Source: Apostichopus japonicus (taxonomy: Eukaryota > Echinodermata > Holothuroidea > Aspidochirotida > Stichopodidae). From it: 64,000 nucleotides of DNA. Made by a program: the position numbers and the translations under genes. The notes beneath the pieces are model-generated. The model was not told the origin of the DNA and searched no databases. It saw only the letters and a program-made list of their open reading frames with translations. Positions 38,573 to 50,395 of the stretch are shown here, piece by piece. Each line of letters opens with the position of its first letter. The first letter of the stretch is position 1. The stretch covers positions 14,534,484-14,598,483 of the forward strand of contig NC_092564.1 in assembly GCF_037975245.1 (NCBI RefSeq), written 5' to 3'.

Positions 38573-39276
38573 TTCTACAAGCCACCTTTAGCTCTTTTTT
38601 TACATGCGTTAATTGCAAAAAGGGAAACACTTTAAAAGGGGGTTCCTATGTAATTCATTTAAATTGTTGAATTATTATTTTTTCGAAATTTTACCCTCAA
38701 AACTAAATGTGACTCATTACAATGTAAATAGTTTCAAAATAGTTTGCTTGTCGAAATGTTTTGGGTTTTTATTTGGTGAAAGCTCGACGGTTTTTCGTCC
38801 ATGATTTGTGAAATGTTAAGGATCAAAAAGCCTATATTAAGTTCATTGTTTAGTACAATAGTTCAATAGTTCAATAAAGAACTTGGCTACTGTCTGTTGA
38901 TAATATAGAGAACGTATTTTTGTTACTGAAATTCCAATCTTCTCTATACTTAAATGCATAAATATGAGTCAAAGCTTTTGTTGCTCATAGGTAAACAAAA
39001 CAAAAAATTGCATACATGGTGCAAACACATAGACGACAATTAATAGCATAATCACTGTAATGATACACTAAAATATTTTGGCTCTCTTCGATTTCTAACA
39101 AACGCCCTCTTTTTCTGTCTGTTCCATTAAAGGCTATATCCATAGCTAGGTTTAACATGAAACATTCGACAGTTAGCTGCCCCATTTATAATGATGAAAG
39201 TTTTCCACAAGGATAGATTTTTAGCTGGAACTGTATAAAATGTAAAGAATGAGATGGGGAATATATATATATATAT

Positions 39277-39528
39277 AGGAATCACAAATGATTTCGAGTT
39301 GGTTAGCATCATGTTTGATCTCTAGAGTAAGGCAAAATATGTCACCAAAAACAACTAGTATTGTTCAATACAGGTGGCAAACGCTTACAGTGGAATTACG
39401 ACCTTCCTTACCGGTTTCGAACCTCTGGACATACATTCAGCGTCCATAGCCTAGTGGTTAGGGTGTCCGCGTACAGAGCGGAAGGCCCGTGGTTCGAATC
39501 CCGGTGGAGGCTGAAAGTGTTTTCACTG

Positions 39529-39579
<51 letters not shown>
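39277..39579 (+). mobile_element. tRNA-derived composite repeat, family A, copy 2, with (TA)n
   Basis: Plus-strand copy sharing over 200 bases with copy 1: AGGAATCACAAATGATTTCG, GCATCATGTTTGATCTCTAG, then the tRNA-like region 39440-39511. It runs through GCTGAAAGTG to a (TA)n array at 39530-39579. The B box is intact (GGTTCGAATCC), with one extra change before it relative to copy 1. Confidence 0.8.
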
Positions 39580-39582
<3 letters not shown>

Positions 39583-40310
39583 AAATTGTTCGAAACCTTG
39601 GTGTTCATTTTGAAGATATTATGTCTTTCGGTATCAAATCTGTTCACTTAAATCCAGGTGCGTTCAGAATCTAAGAAATATTTCTAAAATGCGGTTCTAT
39701 CTTACTAAGTGTTAGTTAAGCACTATTGTCCAATCCATGGTTAATTCGCATATTGATTATTGTAACTCACTTTATTTTGGTATCAACCAACATTTATATG
39801 ATCAACTCCTATCTTTCTAAAATTTTGCTGCAAGAATGATATATGGTAGAAGTAGATATGATCATGTGACTGCTCTATTCCATGACCTTCATTGGCTTAA
39901 AATCAAGGAGAGGGTATACTTTAAAATAATATTGATTGTGTTTAAGTCTGTTAGAGGACTGGGTCCCAAATATATCCATGATATGTTGGTAACCTCTGAC
40001 CGTAGCATAAATACGTTATTGATGGAGCCTCGAGTTAAATCCTCGTATGGGTATCGCTCGTTTGCGAAGGCTGGGCCTAAATTGTGGAATATGCCATGAC
40101 AGCCTTAAAGAAGTCCAAAATGCTGCTACTTTTAAGAAGCAATTAAAACACTACTTATTTGTCAATGGTTCTGATTTCAGCCAGAATCTCGCCCATGTTT
40201 AACTTTTGTATCGTTCCTTTGAGATGTATTTAATTGTTTTCCAGCACAGCAGTGCACACAGTTTTTCTGTAGTAGTTGTGCTTATAAGCCTTTATTATTA
40301 TTATTATTTT
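39580..40310 (+). pseudogene. decayed non-LTR retrotransposon reverse transcriptase, 3' end
   Basis: C-terminal part of a LINE ORF2, broken by stops and frameshifts. Pieces in order are RNLGVHFEDIMSF (39590s), SHIDYCNSLYFGINQHLYDQ (39745-39805, another frame) and then the longest open piece, 39836-40099, with RYDHVTALFHDLHWLKI, ERVYFKIILIVFKSVRGLGP, KYIHDMLV and SYGYRSFAKAGPKLWN. This block order is typical of the RT thumb/C-terminal region of Jockey/CR1-type elements. It ends in an ATT repeat (40289-40309), as LINE 3' ends often do. It abuts the (TA)n of the family A repeat directly. No active element. Confidence 0.8.
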
Positions 40311-40384
40311 ATAAATATAATATAATATGATATAAATATAAATGTATATGTAAATATATATGTATATGTAAATATGTATATGTA

Positions 40385-40539
40385 AATATGTATATATATA
40401 TATATATATACATCTATACATATAGAAATACATATATATTACGATATATATAACTATATATATATATTACTATATACATAACTATATAAATTTATAACTA
40501 TATATATATAGATATAGATTATATATATATATATAGATA

Positions 40540-40575
<36 letters not shown>

Positions 40576-40592
40576 TATATATATATATATAG
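40385..40592. repeat. (TA)n array with GATA/CATA interruptions
   Basis: TA-rich, interrupted microsatellite downstream of the LINE remnant. Confidence 0.9.
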
Positions 40593-42019
40593 TGAATATG
40601 TGTGTGTGTAATTTAGTTCCTTTTGTATAAAATATAATTAGTCAATGACACATTGATCTGAATAGAACGAAATATCTTCACGTGTGCAGTTTCAATGATT
40701 CCTATATCTAGCCTGCGATATAATTGAAGCTATTTTGACTAATGAAAAGTTATTACCGACGGAAATGATGTATACAATAAAACTAAATGCCAGCAATCTA
40801 TTAAGATTCGGAAAAAACTATTGGTATGACGTCACACTAAGGTCTAAGTCACAGCAATTGTCTACTTTTACTTTATAAGTTGAAAATACTTGCACGATCG
40901 TCTGCTCGGCGATAACAAGCAACATATGATATATATATATATATATATAAGAGGAAAAAACATTTATGAAAGCTTATAAGATAGCTACAGAGTGACGGTT
41001 TATATAAACTCAGATAGTTTGTTTGCATATGCAACTTTAGGAAAAATAATATCCATAAATAGTTTAGGCAAGGTAGTACGGCATACTATATATCATATAT
41101 TAAAATGGCATGTTAAAATTTGACCAAAGAGAAATGATCAAGTTTATGATCAGTATATAAATTACACAGCCAACGTTACTGCAATAGCGTCACACATTCT
41201 AGTAAAAGCGAAAATCTTCGTTTTTTTCTATTTTCTTTTGGTGAAAAGTGCTTTGTTAAACCTCACGAGTACCATACTGTGCATGTATGTTCCAAACAAA
41301 TGGAGAAAGTTTTCCCTTGTTATCTTTTGTCATCAGCATGTTACCTGACACGTCGCCTAACATATCTGTCTTAACTAAGAATGTCAAAATGTGTAAACAC
41401 AATTTCCTGTTTTCAATAGAGCTTGTTTTGTTATATATATTTGTTTATGTATTGGCTCTTTTAATGTCATACAAGTTTGTAATAACTATGAAGATAACAG
41501 ATGACTTAGTTTAAAAATAGATCACGACACACACAGGATGACACACAGGATGACACACAAACATTATGTGATTGTAATATGCTCAAATTAGACATTCTAA
41601 ACCTTATCGATTTTTTTGTTTGTCAAAACACTACAAAAACGTCAACGTTATTTCTTTACTTATTCTTACTGTAGTTGTTCCGATGCGTAAATATGCTATA
41701 AACAAGACGCCTTGTAAAAGTTAAGTTGCTTTGAAAAATTTTGAAAGCTTATATTCATCACTGAAATTACACCAGTATGTAACGTGTGTAACGAGTGTTG
41801 GACGTTTGTCAACATAATTATTCCTTCATTAAGGTGCATGGAGTCAATTAAGTCTGGGTTGAACCAATATTTATATAATAAGGTTGGGCTAATAAGGGCC
41901 ACTGATAAGAGTATGGGGAAAACACCCAATGATCGAATATTCACACAATTTGTTGTGAAGTTGATGATGCGATGGTCCTGTTTTTATATCCTGATGAAAC
42001 ATGTAAATAGGCCTAAGCA

Positions 42020-42084
<65 letters not shown>

Positions 42085-42114
42085 TTTGCCTTTGTCGTTT
42101 ACCTCCATTGCATT

Positions 42115-42184
<70 letters not shown>

Positions 42185-42311
42185 TTATTTCCATTTCATT
42201 TAGCAGAGTCTGTTCAAAGTATCTCTTTCGAGATCCGGCTTTAGGAATCACAAATGCTTCCGAGTTGGTTAGTATCATGTTGATCTCTAGATTAAGGTAT
42301 AATATGTAACC
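42020..42311 (+). mobile_element. family A repeat, copy 3 (5' part) embedded in (TA)n
   Basis: Contains TTCATTTGCCTTTGTCG, then a 62-base (TA)n, then GTCTGTTCAAAGTATCTCTT, CGAGATCCGGCTTTAGGAAT and GTTGATCTCTAGATTAAGG, all shared in order with copies 1 and 2. It stops before the tRNA-like part. A (TA)n at 42020-42081 precedes it. Confidence 0.75.
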
Positions 42312-42585
42312 AAAACCATACAGAAAGTGCAATGGTCGCGCAATTTGGAATGTGCTAATTCAGCTCGCAAAAGTTCTTGATTACTGTAACAAGGAGCGAG
42401 GTCAAGTCACAGTTTAAGTGACGATACATTATAATGTGTGATTTCATCTACAGAAACCTAATAGCCACCACACTGTGTCGGGAATGCTAAAGGGAACGCT
42501 TATAAATATTTATGTATGTCTTTGAATATCCACAAAAAATGTACGTATAGTGAGTGATTGGAAGCATAGATATGTATATAAATAA

Positions 42586-42710
<125 letters not shown>

Positions 42711-42862
42711 TATATATCTATATCTATATCTACATCTCTATCGACATCTACATCTATATCTATATCTACATCTACATCTACATCTATATCTATATCTACA
42801 TCTACATCTATATCTATATCTACATCTACATCTATATCTACATTTATATCTATATTTACATG
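42711..42862 (+). repeat. (CTATAT/CTACAT)n hexanucleotide array
   Basis: About 25 hexamers alternating TATATC and TACATC types. It ends about 175 bases before the start codon of the membrane-protein gene at 43037, so it lies in its presumptive promoter. Confidence 0.92.
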
Positions 42863-43036
42863 CCCTAATCATATGAATAGGGCATGTATTTATAAATATA
42901 CATGCCATAGTATGTACGCGGGATTTAGGGTAACAAACTTTCAACACGGTTTAATCGATTGCTTCACACCTTCTGGAGGTAACACTAAATACTGTGATGA
43001 GGTTATTACTACACGGGAATAGTAATAGTAGCCAAA

Positions 43037-43125
43037 ATGGCCGTCAAAACTGCTAAATTGATGTGGTATATTGAAGAAAGACGATCCGATGACATTTATT
43101 TACAAGAAGAAGAACACATCAATAG
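43037..43125 (+). CDS. single-pass membrane protein, exon 1
   Basis: Short first exon, 29 codons plus two bases, starting in a good context (CCAAAATGG) with an in-frame TGA 39 bases upstream. It reads MAVKTAKLMWYIEERRSDD then IYLQEEEHIN and ends at AATAG|GTAAAC in phase 2. The exon at 47736 enters in phase 2, so the split codon AG+A gives Arg30 and an uninterrupted 211-aa protein. The segment has no signal peptide and is net acidic near the membrane. The link is inferred from phase and proximity; extra exons between are possible. Confidence 0.55.
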
Positions 43126-44134
43126 GTAAACATTCGGCTTTTGTTGCTTTTTGTTTTCAAGGTACTAGGCTGTGGCCTCATTTCTTTCTCGAGATAGTTT
43201 AACGCATGTACGATTAACCTACCGTATAACTAAACGCTTAGAGTATAACTAAATTCTAGGTAGGCTGCAAAATACAAATAAAAACAACACGAACATTTGT
43301 GGCACCATGTAACACAACAGAACATATATTCTGCAATGGGAAACAGTATAATAATGTACAAAAGTCTGACGTCATTAAAAGGGGGGGGGGAATATCAATA
43401 TCGTTCTTGGCGAAAGTTTTTCGATTTTTTCTGTCACAATGCCGAAGTAAACTTTACCAATCATTTGGACTACTGACCAAATTCGATTCAAATCAGTATG
43501 TCTGTATGTCTGTCTGTCTGTTGGACAGAACGTTTTACTTAGAGAAATATTTCCAGAGATACACACGTTTCACTTTGCTCTGGATGCCTAAACATCTGAA
43601 AGATTTTAAACATTTCGGGGTCTTACTAAGGAAGGTCAAAAACTTGCCCTTTGGGGGGGGGGGAACAATGATTTATCCAAACGAGTTGATTTGAAATATC
43701 GAAACAAGCTAGAAATATATGTATGCTAAAAGATAAGTTACTCAGTCCAGAAAATATCAAATCAAGGTATATAAAATATATATGTGAGAAGATAGGTAAA
43801 TATCGGCAGTATTTGGTGACCAGATTTAGCAAAGTATTCAATCCTAAGTCCGCTTAGCTAATCGGCCAACGCGAACGTTTAATGGAATGACTATAGTCAT
43901 TAATTTGGGCAATTTTAGTCAAATTACTTTCTTTTATTTATGTGGTATACATTAGGTAACAATCAAGTTGGAGTTAATCAAATTCCTTTGTTACTATTGA
44001 AATGTTCTCCCTTTTCTTCGTGAGATTACTTTCTCACAACTTTCTCAGTAATTAAACAGATTATTAACTGAACAAAATTCTCCTGTAACTTTACAAATTA
44101 TTAACTTTAAAAAAGGTCTCTGTTCGTTTACGGT

Positions 44135-44263
44135 GAAAAGTACTGGCAAAAAAGTTTCACATACATGTTATGTAATTAGTCTGTAAACTAACAAAGGCTC
44201 TGTTATCTAACAGAGCGACATATATTCACATACATTTTTATGAAACTTTTTGCCAGTACTTTT
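44135..44263. repeat. nested inverted repeat (MITE-like hairpin)
   Basis: Arm GAAAAGTACTGGCAAAAAAG...TTTCAC (44135-44160) is complementary to TGAAACTTTTTGCCAGTACTTTT (44241-44263), about 23 paired positions with one bulge. In the loop a second perfect hairpin, GCTCTGTTA-TC-TAACAGAGC, lies at about 44197-44217. Confidence 0.85.
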
Positions 44264-45489
44264 AAATTAATAGTACAGTTTTTCTTTTTTACAGTGTATA
44301 ACTAAGCCTAACTTAGAATTTGTCAATCGCTCTCATTTTCTCGTAGTCACCGATCTCACTGAAAGAAGAGGGGTTTACTGCATTGAGAAGGAGCAATGGA
44401 GCTTCATGACCCCTCCCCTTCCTCTCGACCCCTCTCCTTCCCCCTCCCCTTCGTCTCGAACCCCATCCCCTCCCTCACGGCCAGCATCTCCTTCTGATGT
44501 TTAACCCACTGATTTATTTCATTCATTATGATACTATACTATACATCATTTGCATTACAAAGATACAAAGATTCCAGAGATGGTTGGATGACTATGACGA
44601 AACCATTTTGTGAACGAACCTTGAACGGTATCATCCGAAGCGATTGTTACGTAGATACCAAACTGAAAATACCACCTTAACACCTGTAACCGTGTGATAT
44701 TACATGAATAGGTAACATCATTACTAATAATGAAACGGCGAATGCTTCCATTTCGGAAGTAGGAAGCAGGGCAACATAACAACCATCTGTTAACAATGTC
44801 AACATGGTGGGTTTTTATTTTTTAGAATACATTGACAAAGTAATATAAAATTACACCAATATCTACAAAGAGCTGGATATTATTAAAAACAAAATATCAC
44901 TTCCTCGTTAGAGACATTCAAGTTGCCAGTGTAAAGTTCCCAAGAAGAGTTCTGCATGTATATGTATATTTTTATAAATATATATTTTTTATAAATATAA
45001 CTAAAATGTTCCTTCTCGTTCAAATGGATTCAATTATCTGTGATGTGCGCATGATTTCAAAGGTTGAAGGGGGATGACGATGAGGGTGCAAATCCTAATC
45101 CCCCTAATCCACCACCCATTAGGTAAGAGCTACAACGTTCATAAAAAGGGTGTCCTTATCCCTGAGGAGTGTTTTATTCTTACCCTATACATATGTACTG
45201 GTGCATGGAGCCTGTCCACCACTAGTTTGTGTACGCCACTGGCAGTTAGCCTTACCAATCAATATTAAATTGCATGGGGTTGTAAAGACTATAAATCACT
45301 TATTAATGTTTGTTTCGAAGAGCAATGGACACGACCTTTAATATGCTATATGTTGTGACATTTCTATCCAATAGATATGTATACTGCATGATTTGCGTCA
45401 AGGTAGAAGTTACATAACATGGAACACAACCAACTTCTTTACATTACAGTCAAACCATGTATGACGTCAGCCGATTCACAAAGAGATTA

Positions 45490-45755
45490 CAGTAGCTACT
45501 GTAAATCCTATAATGTTGTACCACAGTAAAAACTGGATCGTGCTGATAAATCTGATACATCGGTAGCATGTGCTATTAGGATTGGAGTAAAAACTGAGGA
45601 TATGTGTAATTCCAACAAATGCATCAAACTGGAGATTTTGGGATTACACATATCCTCAGTTCTTACTCCAATCCTAATAGCACATGCTACCGATTTATAG
45701 CACGATCCAGTGTTTGCTGTGGTACAAAACTTTACGGTTTATAATAGTTACTGTG
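45490..45755. repeat. long near-perfect inverted repeat (foldback element)
   Basis: Left arm 45516-45613 and right arm 45639-45729 are reverse complements over about 90 bases. Shared landmarks are TTGTACCACAG, ACTGGATCGTGCT, CGGTAGCATGTGCTATTAGG and ATTGGAGTAA, then ACTGAGGATATGTGTAAT. The left arm has about 9 extra bases (around 45564-45573). The loop is only about 28 bases. Weaker complementarity (ACAGTA[A/G]CTA...) continues outward to about 45490 and 45755. Confidence 0.92.
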
Positions 45756-47257
45756 TTTTCTGTGTGTATCGGGGGAGGGGGGGGGGTGTCAACCGTCTCA
45801 CCTTGCCGAAGCATGTACTGTTAAACCTATATAGTATATTCAGTTTATAGCTGTTCTAATGATACTTATCAATCTCGCGGAACACATTACAAGACATGTA
45901 ACAAGACCTGTAACCTACGACCGCCCATCAATTGATATTTACAATTAACATTTTTTTTAATATTTACAGATTAATATTTACAATTCAAGGCATAATTACA
46001 ATATACACAAATTAATTACATTCTTGTTAATGGTGAAGTGTACATTTGCAGTAACGTCACATATCCAAGCTTTACTTATAACGGTATAAGTATGATGAAA
46101 ATATACAATAACTGATCGTTCCATGAATACATATATACAACTAAGGTTACAAATGACCATAAACCGCACGCCAATAAAATGTCAATATGCATAACTTACG
46201 GGATAACTGAAGAAACCCGGTTTTGAGCAGCGGTTGGTTCTCAAGTTCTCTTACTTCCTCTGAACGGGAAACACACGGTAATAACCTCCATTATGGGAAC
46301 ACACAGTAACCCACTATAACTCGACTTACACAGGAACACAAAGTAACCTGTTAACCTTTTGAGGTCCGTCGTTCCTCCGTGACGAATTAAGCGAAGAAAA
46401 CCCGCCCAACAGATACCTGTTTCTTTTACACTGACCTCATGTAGGTCACGCATTCCGACCCTGTACTCAGTCTGACCACGGGATAAAAGATTGAATACCT
46501 CTCTAGTTATCATTGGAATGAAAGTACGTGAACAGTTAAATACATATGCAAATTACGGTGCTCGGTCAGAACACAACACTGTAACCCAGGAAACTTCCAC
46601 TCACGTGTCAGGTGACAGAAGGTTACTTATAAAGACAAATCACATGACCGAGTGACACCGAGACAAAAGAAAATTCCTGTATTGAATTAGAAATGTCAAC
46701 CCTTTGTTTGTAGTCTAGGAAATACCGCGATTAACGATATAACTCATAATATTTATATAATATATGACACAATGCACTAGTTTAGTTGGTTTTATCTTCA
46801 TGATCTGATTCAACTTGCACTCAAGTTTATTAATGCTATTAGCAACAACCAACGATTTGATTTGGCAGGGCAATTTGTTACAGTAACAACCTGTGTTTAG
46901 AATGGTATATGATTGTGTAACAGCTTGACACCACATTGTCATTGACAGTGTGTACTTACCCTTGTACAAATGGACATTTGGGAGCCATGAATCATTCGCT
47001 TATGCTGCATTTTAAGCACTGGTGAAACATCCTTCTTGAATGTAAAAGTTTGCTAATCTTAATTTGATATTTGATCTCAATGATTGAGATTTTGTTGGCA
47101 TACAAAGTTATGTTAGTGTTAAAGACAACACAAAAACACCATTTCAAGGTTTTGTCCCCTACTTGGCATGCAGTTGCTTGAACGTAACATAATTTGACTA
47201 ACTCCCCCCCCCCCCTCCCTCTAGGCAAGAATGTTACTCATAGTAATGTTATCAATT

Positions 47258-47676
47258 AATAAATGGTCTTTCAAAGCTTTTTTTGCCTATACTAAACCTT
47301 TGTTGATTTATCCTTGCAATGTGATACATTTAGAACATTTGCAGGCTCTCTCTGATAATGTTTTCTGTCACTGTGTCAATACCTAATGTACAGGAAACGT
47401 TCATCTTACTTGTCATGGTGACATCATTCACGATGCTCTTGAAAGATTCGTTGAGAAGATATCAGCAATTTGTATTAAACAAAAATCATAAATTCGTCAT
47501 CAACGGAAATGGTAAGGATGTGGTTTAGATTAAAGAATGATGTCAATAATTTTGAAAAACAATTAAGCCGAGCAATCAACTTTAGCCACGGGAATATCCC
47601 TGATTCATCACTCAAAGATTCAATTTCTATTTATTTATCTTCATGTCAGTCAAATTTAATTAAAAACTTCATATGA
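47258..47676 (+). pseudogene. decayed coding-like segment, possibly LINE ORF2 linker
   Basis: A coding-looking frame with one stop (TAA at 47384-47386) and one apparent one-base slip in an A run (about 47482). Pieces are FFAYTKPLLIYPCNVIHLEH, LQALSDNVFCHCVNT, then after the stop GNVHLTCHGDIIHDALERF and VEKISAICIKQK, then in the shifted frame EMVRMWFRLKNDVNNFEKQL and SRAINFSHGNIPDSSLKDS. The ALERFVEKIS...W..LKNDVN....QLSRA layout resembles the endonuclease-RT linker of non-LTR retrotransposons (normally ...PWWT.EL..LRN.VN...). Codons have an RNY bias in these frames. It lies within the intron of the membrane-protein gene. Confidence 0.35.
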
Positions 47677-47735
47677 AACTAATGAAACATGATTAATGAT
47701 TGTTTTCTTTTTCCTCCTTCTGTCTTTCTGCATAG

Positions 47736-48282
47736 AGTATCGAAAGCAGTCAAAAACGCCGACTACATCGTAATCGCGGGAGTCGGTCTTATCGTTGTAC
47801 TTGCTATCTTATTTTGTTGCAAAGAGTTCTACATGTGCATTTTAAATTGTTTTCGAGAGAGACGTGTAAGAAACCAGAGAGAACATGTTAAATTGATCGA
47901 AAGACGTTCCCTTGATCTCTCCTCATCCTTATCTACCATAACTATTCAAAGCGATCAGAGAAGATACAGCCGAGTCGCGGACTGTAATCTCGATATTGTA
48001 GAGGAGGATGAGGAACCACCAAATAGTCCCGGGGAGGGTTGGAAGATGACCAGATGTAACTCGGAAGAGATTGTCTACATGTACCCATCTGAGAGCCACT
48101 TCGAGGAGGTATCCATCGAAGAGGACGCAGTATCGAGGAGTCGACAGCAGAACAAACCGCGCCGAGTAACTTGGCATAATTTAGGGGAAGGGGTCGGTGA
48201 CAGGATGAGTGCAGGGCCAAGTTGGAGAAACTTTATCCAAGAAATAAAAGAGGAAAATACTAGTCAGGAAAGTGAATTTTAG
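47736..48282 (+). CDS. single-pass membrane protein, terminal exon (TM plus cytoplasmic tail)
   Basis: Exon with a strong pyrimidine tract and acceptor ttctttctgcatag|A, stop TAG at 48280-48282. In the joined numbering a hydrophobic helix spans about residues 40-58 (YIVIAGVGLIVVLAILF), followed by CCKEFYMC (palmitoylation-type cysteines) and a basic RERRVRNQRE. By the positive-inside rule the N-terminus would be outside and the long tail cytoplasmic (type III). The tail is Ser- and acid-rich with an EEDEEPP cluster, Tyr motifs YSRV and IVYMYP, and PRRVTW (residues 171-176), which fits the RVxF docking motif for protein phosphatase 1. I do not recognise the family. The acceptor is a tandem AGAG; use of the second AG would change the phase and break the join to exon 1. 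The upstream ATG at 47689 lies in intron sequence and is not the start. Confidence 0.7.
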
Positions 48283-48893
48283 AACTAAGAGAGTTTGTGT
48301 GGGACGGTGTTCTGTTTATCTCAAGCTTGTGGTTATTGTACAGTTAAAAACAAGTGCTTATATGTGGCGAATATGTTGGTGTTGTTATGTTGATTGGTTC
48401 AAATTGAACGGTAAATAATTGTTCTTTTGCTGTTTCTTTGTTTCTTACATTTTTAACTCATATTACAGGATACATTTGCTAATGGACAACGAAGAAAACA
48501 ATTAGCTGAACAATGATTCGCTAGGTCATAAAATGTTCTGTACTGGATTAAACCGTTGAAAACTCTGTAAATGTGGAGTAGTCTAATGATTGTAGCGACA
48601 ATTGACCATAGTATACCGAAAAAAGGTTTTTCAAGCATCACCCCACCCCCACCCACACCACCACCCCCACCCACCCCCTCTTTAACATGTGGTTGATACC
48701 ACTTGAGAGAGAAGTTCATTGTAAAATCAAATTCGTTAGTCACTCTCTTAAAAACATTCACTTAGTGAAAGCATATTAGTTTTAATTATTTGCAATCTTT
48801 TATTTTGAGCAGGCCTAATGATTGGTACATTTTCGTAAAATTGTTGACCAAATGCATTACAACTTGATATTTAAGATATCATTTAAGAATAAA
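48283..48893 (+). other. probable 3' UTR of the membrane-protein gene
   Basis: Follows the stop at 48282. The first canonical AATAAA I see downstream is at 48888-48893. A C-rich CACCCCCACCC repeat lies at 48639-48680. Confidence 0.35.
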
Positions 48894-49803
48894 GAAGTTG
48901 AGATAGATGTCGATGGTAATGGTAACTAGTGCATGAGAACAAGTTTCGAAGTAAGTGATACACTTTTATCTTCTGTATGGTTCTATTAGAGATACAGGTG
49001 ATCAAGCCTAATGCCCCCCCCCCCTTTTTTTTGGTTCTTAGTTACAGCCCTAGTAGTTTGAAGTAATCGAAACTAGTGAACATCATCAATTGGAGGGTAA
49101 GGTTAATTGTAACATATATAAATAACAATATAATAGAAAACGAAACTAGTAAGAAATTATGAAGCAACTGTGAAAATGCAAGAGAAATGATTCGTATACA
49201 GGCATTAAACATGAATTTACAAAAGACCTCATCACGCAGGTTGGTTGTTGTCTCTGCCTTGTTTTGTTTGTATTTTGCTTGTATTTTTTCCCTGTCAATG
49301 TTTTCAGCTTAAAGCCTGATTTATAATTCGCCGAGTCCAGAACATAGGTAAAACTTTCTTTTACGTTGCATATCGAACCAAGTCTAACCTGTAGTCAATA
49401 ATCTCTTGTTTTCTTTTTCGGTCGGAAAAATGAAACCGCTGTAATAAAATTACAACTTCGCAATAAGAAGGACAAGACATAACCCCGTGGCTTGCCCTTT
49501 ACCGACTTCAGTTGTGCTTCGTCTTCGATTCAAACTTAAAGGTCATCTCCCTTGTCCCCAAAAGACATCGTCCTAAAAAAATTGATAACGGTATCTAGAT
49601 CTACCGTATTGGAGGTTCAAGCCAAACACTGCAATTGCTAGACTTCGATTATAGTCAATGATGGTTAACTTGCAATGGTAACTCTGATGACACGGTCTCG
49701 CATGCGTCATTCATTTTGTTTATTATGCTCTGGTAGACCAATCAGAATCGAGAAACCATCATGATATGAATGTTCACATTATATATTTCTTGGGGTCTCC
49801 TGA

Positions 49804-50190
49804 CTATTCAAAGGCCAGTTTAGCAAATGGATATGGTTCGTTATGTAACATCATAAAAGACTTAATACCTAACGGGAGTACCTGGTGGTTATCAGTAGCT
49901 ATATCTTTCTGTTCCTCAATTTGTAACAAGGATTCACCGATATTATGTTGTGGTAACGATCCTCTACATCCAACTGCGTTAACAGTTGCATTCAATAGTT
50001 GAGTTACCTGCATAACTGAGGAGGTGGGCTACGTTGAAACGTTTACACATGCGCATTATGTCAGGGTTACTCAGGTATATAAGAGTATAGATTGTCAAAA
50101 GTAGATGTCCACAGATTTTCAGGTTTGGGTGCTTATTGACTTCATCAAAATCACATAATGTTTTGTTGTGTTTCAAGTTATAGTATATAA
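49804..50190 (-). pseudogene. minus-strand coding-like region, unrecognised (exon or decayed ORF)
   Basis: Two adjoining coding-like frames. From about 50190 down: CDFDEVNKHPNLKICGHLLL, TIYTLIYLSNPDIMRMCKRF and NVAHLLSYAG, ending at GCAG|GTAACT, a plausible phase 1 donor. Immediately after, in another frame: QVTQLLNATVNAVGCRGSL, PQHNIGESLLQIEEQKDIA and NHQVLPLGIKSFMMLHNEPY, ending at a TAG at 49804. The first half looks like helical (ARM-like) repeat sequence, but I cannot name a family. Either one exon with a chance frame after it, or a frameshifted pseudogene. The overlapping plus-strand frame 49766-50002 looks less natural. Confidence 0.3.
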
Positions 50191-50395
50191 CAGGTAAAAA
50201 AGAAAAAATGTTAACTTTCTTGCTATTAGTGAGTCGGTAAGCTTTTCGTTTGTTTCTGAATGAGAGATGAATAATACACGAAGACGATATCAAGATCATA
50301 CTTCATAGTTATGAAGTAATGGTACCTCCTACTTATGAGTTCATGAGTTTATACACTTATGAGTTCTTGCAGACAAACTCTCTCTCTCTTTCTCT

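Larger units (their letters stand above)
43126..47735 (+). other. intron of the membrane-protein gene
   Basis: 4.6 kb from GTAAAC to gcatag. It contains the two long hairpins (44135-44263 and 45490-45755), a pyrimidine-rich block (44400-44480) and a decayed coding-like segment (47258-47676). Plus-strand frames 43299-43694 and 45074-45268 are not convincing. Confidence 0.5.

Noticed and set aside
38000-38630. YDMI-repeat open frames of about 100 codons
   Set aside because: Direct translation of the 12-mer satellite, whose length is a multiple of three.
41287-41514. 75-codon plus-strand frame with one hydrophobic stretch
   Set aside because: Single short hydrophobic run, no splice support or homology that I recognise.
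44555-44782. 75-codon minus-strand frame
   Set aside because: Two overlapping frames are equally plausible and no splice partner was found.
47394-47511. An apparent exon (ETFILLVMV...) with a perfect AATG|GTAAGG donor upstream of the membrane-protein exon
   Set aside because: Codon bias lies in the neighbouring frame, which looks like a decayed ORF, and the exon at 43037 supplies a better phase match.
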